From: Corallococcus interemptor
Lineage (GTDB): Bacteria; Myxococcota; Myxococcia; Myxococcales; Myxococcaceae
Assembly (NCBI RefSeq): GCF_003668875.1
Contig: NZ_RAWM01000028.1
Coordinates: 1 to 64,000 of the forward strand
Length of the DNA: 64,000 bases
Direction of reading: 5' to 3'
Shown: in pieces, positions 60,310 through 64,000 of the stretch
Layout of the letters: each line of letters starts with the position of its first letter
Position numbering within the stretch: position 1 is the stretch's first letter
The notes under the pieces: generated by a model
Databases searched by the model: none
Told to the model about the DNA's origin: nothing
Seen by the model: only the letters and a program-made list of their open reading frames with translations
Position numbers and translations under genes: made by a program

Positions 60310-62493
60310 TCAGTAGAGCTGCGCGAGCGGCAGGTAGTGCTGGTCGTTGAAGAGCTGCGTGCTGGTGCCGATGCCCTGCCACGACACGATGGGGAACTCG
60401 CCCTTCAGGAAGCCCAGCTCCGCGAACAGGGAGAGCCGTCCATCCAGCGAGCGCAGCGTGAAGTTCAGGCTGGTGCCCAGCCCCAGGAACAGCGTGTTGG
60501 GGTTCGTCGGGTGCGAGGGCGAGCTCAGCGCGACGCCGATGCGGCCCTGGAGCGGCAGCTCGAAGCGCAGGATGGTCAGCGTGCCGCGGACCCCAATCTG
60601 GAGGCCCGGGATGCCGATGGCCAGCGACACGAAGCCGTTGGCGGACGCGTAGGGCCCGATGTTGCCCAGCAGGTCCAGCGTGATGAGGTTGCGCGCGCAG
60701 TCACGGCCCAGGGCGCCGCCCATCGACGCGACGATGCCCACCTCCACGGACAGGCCGCCGCTCACCGTCACGGGGATGAACCACACCATGAAGGTGGCGC
60801 TCGCCTTGGCCGCGTCCTTGTCCACGAAGGGCTTGCGCTCCACGAAGGTGAAGCGCGCCGGGTAGGACTGGTCGAACGTGAAGATGGGGTTGCCCAGCAC
60901 GCGCGCGCTCAGCTCCGCCCGGATGGCCGAGGGCTGCGTGGACGCGCGGCCCGTCAGGTAGGCCACCTCCGTGCGCGTCGGGCTGAACACGTTCGCGTAG
61001 AGCCCCAGCTCGCTGAAGATGGCGGCGTTGGTGTCGCACCAGTTGCCGGTGAACGCGGAGCCGGGCGTGGACATCTCCCAGCCCGCGCGCAGCGAATAGC
61101 CGCCGCCGAAGTTGTCGTCACCCGCGTAGCCGCCCGCGGAGAAGTCCTGCCCCTGACGCTTGGTCATGGTGACCGGGTTCGTGGGCGGCTGCTGATTCGC
61201 CGCCTGCTGCGCCAGGTACTCCGCCAGGATGCGGGAGTAGTAGGCCACCAGCGTCGGGTTGAGCGTGTAGTCCTTCTGGTCCAGGCCCTTGATCTTCAGC
61301 CGGTCCGCGTTGCGGATGAAGCTCTCCACGCCGAAGTCGTTGCCGGTGACGGTGAGGCACTGGCGCAGGTCCGCCTCGCGGCGGGGCACCATGACCGCGT
61401 CCACCATCGCCTTGTAGCGGCGGGGGCTCCAGTCACACGCCGTGGTCTTGTCCGTGACGAGGCAGCCCTCGGCGTCCGCCTTCACCAGCAACGTCTCCAG
61501 CTGCTTGTCCATGCCGTAGAGCTGCTCGGCGGTCTTCTCGTCCAGCTCCACCGTGCTGAAGTCGCGGCTGCGCAGCATCTCCGACTCGCGCTGCCAGCTG
61601 GCGTAGGCGGCGTTGCGCCGGTCCAGCAGGGCGGAGAAGGCCTCCTGGCGCTGCTGTGAGTCGTTGAGCACGTCGTCCGCGAACTTGCTCAGCGCCTTGC
61701 TCTGGGTCTGGTGCCACGCGTCCGAGGGCAGCACCCACTGGCGGGCCTCCACGTTGTTCGCCTTCAGCGCCGCCTCGGAGGTGAACGCGTAGGGCTTCGT
61801 GTTCTTGGGGTACGGGCCCGGCACGAAGCGGAAGTACGCGTTCTTCTCCACGCGCGTCTTGCCGTCCCAGAGGGGCGCCTGCTTCACCCCGTCCTTGCTG
61901 TACAGCGTGCGCTCCGCGATGCCCCCGGAGCCATGGGCCGCGTTGAACAGCGCGCGGAAGTCGTCGCCGAAGCGGCCCGCGTTCTGCTCGAAGCGGCTGT
62001 AGTCGTAGTGCTTCTCGTGCACGTACTCCTGGCACGAACGCTCCAGCACGCCGTTGGCGTCCCACTCCTGGCGCTGCTTGTTGTACGCCGCCTCCAGCTT
62101 CGTGAGGCTCTTGTAGTCCTTGCGCGCCAGCACCTGGCCGCGCTGCACCTGCCCCACGACGGACTCATCCGAACCGGAGAAGAGCGTGTTGAGGACGGCG
62201 TTGGGCTGCACGGCCACCGTCTCCACGCCGCCGCCCATGCTGGCCGGCAGGAGCGCGGTGCGCCTGGGCGCGGCCGTGTAGCGCGCCTTCCACTCGGACT
62301 CCATCAGGCCCTGACAGTACGCGTCGGTCTCCTGGCCGCACGCGGACGCGCGGTAGTCCACGTTGGAGCACTCGGCCAGCGTGGGCTGGGGGCACGGGGC
62401 CGCCAGCGCCTGGGGCGCCACCAGCGCCGCGGTGGACAGCACGGCCCAGCGCACGGGGCGCGGCAGCCGGAAGGGGGTTCTGCGCATGCTCAT
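60310..62493 (-). CDS. Large secreted protein of unknown function
   Basis: The 727-residue protein has a signal peptide (VRWAVLSTAALVAPQALAAP). The first ~450 residues are mixed helical sequence with scattered cysteines (CPQPTLAECSNVDY, SACGQETDAYC, ADAEGCLVTDKTTACDW). The last ~250 look like amphipathic beta strands (GGYSLRAGWEM, ITLDLLGNIGPYASANGFVS, LFLGLGTSLNFTLRSLDGRL), possibly an outer-membrane or surface-associated beta domain. I do not recognise a family. The ATG at 62493 is used; one two codons later is possible. It is upstream of the exported HEAT gene and divergent from isocitrate dehydrogenase. Confidence 0.72.
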   Translation of the reverse strand: MSMRRTPFRLPRPVRWAVLSTAALVAPQALAAPCPQPTLAECSNVDYRASACGQETDAYCQGLMESEWKARYTAAPRRTALLPASMGGGVETVAVQPNAVLNTLFSGSDESVVGQVQRGQVLARKDYKSLTKLEAAYNKQRQEWDANGVLERSCQEYVHEKHYDYSRFEQNAGRFGDDFRALFNAAHGSGGIAERTLYSKDGVKQAPLWDGKTRVEKNAYFRFVPGPYPKNTKPYAFTSEAALKANNVEARQWVLPSDAWHQTQSKALSKFADDVLNDSQQRQEAFSALLDRRNAAYASWQRESEMLRSRDFSTVELDEKTAEQLYGMDKQLETLLVKADAEGCLVTDKTTACDWSPRRYKAMVDAVMVPRREADLRQCLTVTGNDFGVESFIRNADRLKIKGLDQKDYTLNPTLVAYYSRILAEYLAQQAANQQPPTNPVTMTKRQGQDFSAGGYAGDDNFGGGYSLRAGWEMSTPGSAFTGNWCDTNAAIFSELGLYANVFSPTRTEVAYLTGRASTQPSAIRAELSARVLGNPIFTFDQSYPARFTFVERKPFVDKDAAKASATFMVWFIPVTVSGGLSVEVGIVASMGGALGRDCARNLITLDLLGNIGPYASANGFVSLAIGIPGLQIGVRGTLTILRFELPLQGRIGVALSSPSHPTNPNTLFLGLGTSLNFTLRSLDGRLSLFAELGFLKGEFPIVSWQGIGTSTQLFNDQHYLPLAQLY

Positions 62494-62793
62494 GGGAAGC
62501 CTCGTCTCGGGGAGCGCACGGGCCAGCAGGGCCCGGACGCCACCGCCCTTGAGCACGAGGCGTGCCGGGGCCCTTCCCCCCCGGCGCCAGAGGGAGCGCC
62601 CCGCGGCGTGAGGACGCACAGGCCACAAACGGCGGGGAGCGCCGTTGCCCTCGGGGCAACGACGGACGCCCGCGGCCCCCCTCCAGGCGGCCGGGCGGCC
62701 CCCCTCCCCGGCTGATGGGGGCCATGCCCAGGGGTGAATTCCGTCCGCTTTCGCCCTTCCGGCCCCCCCGGATTTGTGGTGTGAACCGCCCCC
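62494..62793. promoter_or_regulatory. Divergent intergenic region with a small perfect hairpin
   Basis: The 300 bases separate the secreted-protein gene from isocitrate dehydrogenase and should contain both promoters, neither of which I can place. A perfect hairpin CGTTGCCC-TCG-GGGCAACG sits at 62643-62661. Other GC-rich repeats (around 62690-62710) are low complexity. Confidence 0.4.
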
Positions 62794-63801
62794 ATGGCGA
62801 ACACGCGCACTGTGACGGTCATCAACGGCGACGGCATCGGCCCCGAGGTCTCCGCGGCCACCATCCGCGTCCTGGAAGCCCTCAAGGTCCCCCTGGAGTT
62901 CGAGTTCAAGGACGCGGGCACGGAGGTCGTGGCCAAGTTCAACACCAACCTCCCGGACGAGACGGTGGAGGCGGTGCTGCGCAGCGGCGTGGCGCTCAAG
63001 GGCCCCACCGGCACCGTGGTGGGCCGCGGCCTGCCGTCCGCGAACGTGGGCCTGCGCAAGCGGCTGGACCTGTACTCGTCACTGCGCCCGGTGAAGAGCG
63101 TCCCCAACGTCAAGACGCGCTACGAGAACGTGGACCTGGTCGTCGTGCGTGAGAACACCGAGGACCTCTACGCGGGCCTGGAGCACATCGTGGTGCCGGG
63201 CGTCGTGGAGGCCATCAAGGTCATCACGGAGAAGGCCTCCACGCGCATCGCGCGCTTCGCCTTCGAGTACGCCAAGAAGAACGGCCGCAAGCGGGTGTCC
63301 GCCGTCCACAAGGCGAACATCATGAAGCTGTCCGACGGCCTCTTCCTGGACTGCTGCCGCAAGGTGAGCCGCGAGTACCCGGAGATCACCTTCGATGACG
63401 TCATCATCGACAACCTCTGCATGCAGCTGGTGAAGGACCCGACCCGCTTCGACGTGATGGTGATGGAGAACCTCTACGGCGACATCGTCAGCGACCTGTG
63501 CGCGGGCATGGTGGGCGGCCTGGGCATGGTGCCGGGCGCCAACATCGGCGAGCGCACCGCCGTCTTCGAGGCCGTGCACGGCACCGCCCCGGACATCGCG
63601 GGCAAGGGCATCGCGAACCCCACCGCCCTGATGATGTCCGCGGTGATGATGCTGGAGTGGCTGGACCTGAAGGAAGAGGCCCAGCGCATGGCCAACGCCA
63701 TCCAGAAGGTCTACGGCGGCGAGTCCAAGGTCCGCACCGGCGACCTGGGCGGCAGCGCCACCACCGCCGAGTTCACCAACGCCATCATCGCCGCGCTGTA
63801 G
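62794..63801 (+). CDS. icd: NAD-type isocitrate dehydrogenase
   Basis: The 335-residue beta-decarboxylating dehydrogenase begins [20 protein letters not shown], and the substrate loop is [39 protein letters not shown]-like, shown here only in part ([23 protein letters not shown]). It ends [20 protein letters not shown]. The [12 protein letters not shown] and [13 protein letters not shown] segments are typical of the NAD-dependent isocitrate dehydrogenases rather than isopropylmalate dehydrogenase. It oxidises isocitrate to 2-oxoglutarate in the TCA cycle. Length fits the short homomeric type. Cofactor preference is inferred from family resemblance. Confidence 0.88.
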   Translation: MANTRTVTVINGDGIGPEVSAATIRVLEALKVPLEFEFKDAGTEVVAKFNTNLPDETVEAVLRSGVALKGPTGTVVGRGLPSANVGLRKRLDLYSSLRPVKSVPNVKTRYENVDLVVVRENTEDLYAGLEHIVVPGVVEAIKVITEKASTRIARFAFEYAKKNGRKRVSAVHKANIMKLSDGLFLDCCRKVSREYPEITFDDVIIDNLCMQLVKDPTRFDVMVMENLYGDIVSDLCAGMVGGLGMVPGANIGERTAVFEAVHGTAPDIAGKGIANPTALMMSAVMMLEWLDLKEEAQRMANAIQKVYGGESKVRTGDLGGSATTAEFTNAIIAAL

Positions 63802-63804
63802 TCC

Positions 63805-64000
63805 TCAGCCGACGGTGACCTTCCGCACGCCCCGCGCTTCCAGGAGCGCGGGGAGCCGGTCGCGCTGGTCGCCCTGAAGCACCAGCGTGTCGTCCTCCAC
63901 CACGCCGCCGCAGCCCAGGCCGCCCTTGAGCGCCTTGAGCCACGTGTCCAGCTGCGCGGCGGGCAGCCCCAGCTGCTCCACCACCGTCACCTCCTTGCCG
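63805..64000 (-). CDS. SUI1/YciH-like translation factor (3' part, runs off window)
   Basis: The 65 visible codons encode the C-terminal SUI1 fold: GKEVTVVEQLGLP, LKGGLGCGGVVEDDTLVLQGDQRDRLPALL and ARGVRKVTVG, in pieces. CGxGG followed by LQGDxRDR is the signature of eIF1/YciH proteins, which influence start-codon selection. The 5' end lies beyond 64000, so start, length and upstream context are unknown. Its stop lies three bases from the end of the convergent icd gene. Confidence 0.85.
   Translation of the reverse strand, partial: GKEVTVVEQLGLPAAQLDTWLKALKGGLGCGGVVEDDTLVLQGDQRDRLPALLEARGVRKVTVG

Overview
The window is a gene-dense, very high-GC chromosomal segment in which almost every codon ends in G or C. 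Eukaryotic-like Ser/Thr kinases, hybrid histidine kinases, HD-GYP, TPR and HEAT proteins, many lipoproteins, and families I know mainly from myxobacteria (the DUF2381, DUF3396 and DUF2019 types) are interleaved with housekeeping genes. This points to a fruiting myxobacterium of the Myxococcus/Corallococcus group. The assignment comes from gene content and was not checked by any search.

Layout. 0.1-9.8 kb is mostly housekeeping: response regulator, rpe, GAF/HD-GYP protein, pyk, SprT-like metalloprotein, an NFACT protein, a histone H1-like basic protein with a clear promoter and terminator, a GH1 glycosidase and dusB. 9.9-29 kb holds a site-2 protease fused to TPRs, an ECF sigma/membrane anti-sigma pair, two peroxiredoxins, a CLC channel, a giant HEAT-like protein, a glycosyltransferase, an amidohydrolase that has lost metal ligands, a TPR kinase, an esterase lipoprotein, a YdjC/ChbG deacetylase with an apparent ACG start, a hybrid kinase with a degenerate receiver, and queF.

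The most striking part is 29.0-34.5 kb. A lipoprotein with a C-terminal PD-(D/E)XK nuclease-like motif and its overlapping DUF3396-like partner (a toxin/immunity arrangement) have been tandemly duplicated. The second copy carries a 60-bp scrap of the neighbouring kinase gene, and the first copy ends in a 15-codon scrap of the next gene. The two cassettes are nearly identical at their outer ends and diverged in the middle, which is what diversifying polymorphic toxins look like. The layout resembles the SitA/SitI lipoprotein toxins exchanged between myxobacterial outer membranes, but that link is inference.

34.6-39.9 kb returns to metabolism: ppx, a zinc alcohol dehydrogenase, a divergent QueA paralogue with an SDR, and an XRE-cupin regulator. 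39.9-46.9 kb is a second accessory block. It holds another lipoprotein nuclease candidate with a downstream partner, two DUF2019 proteins, a pseudokinase, an XRE regulator, and a kinase with a lipoprotein-like C-terminal extension followed by a DUF2381 protein. 46.9-57.0 kb carries envelope lipoproteins, a 2OG-Fe(II) oxygenase, a macro-domain protein, a TPR protein and a hybrid kinase with a degraded ATPase domain. 57.0-58.3 kb is a lower-GC island with a GNAT toxin and what looks like a truncated antitoxin. 58.3-64 kb holds a two-gene secreted/HEAT unit, NAD-type isocitrate dehydrogenase, and the 3' end of a SUI1/YciH-like gene that runs off the window.

I saw no rRNA, CRISPR array, insertion sequence or convincing tRNA by eye.
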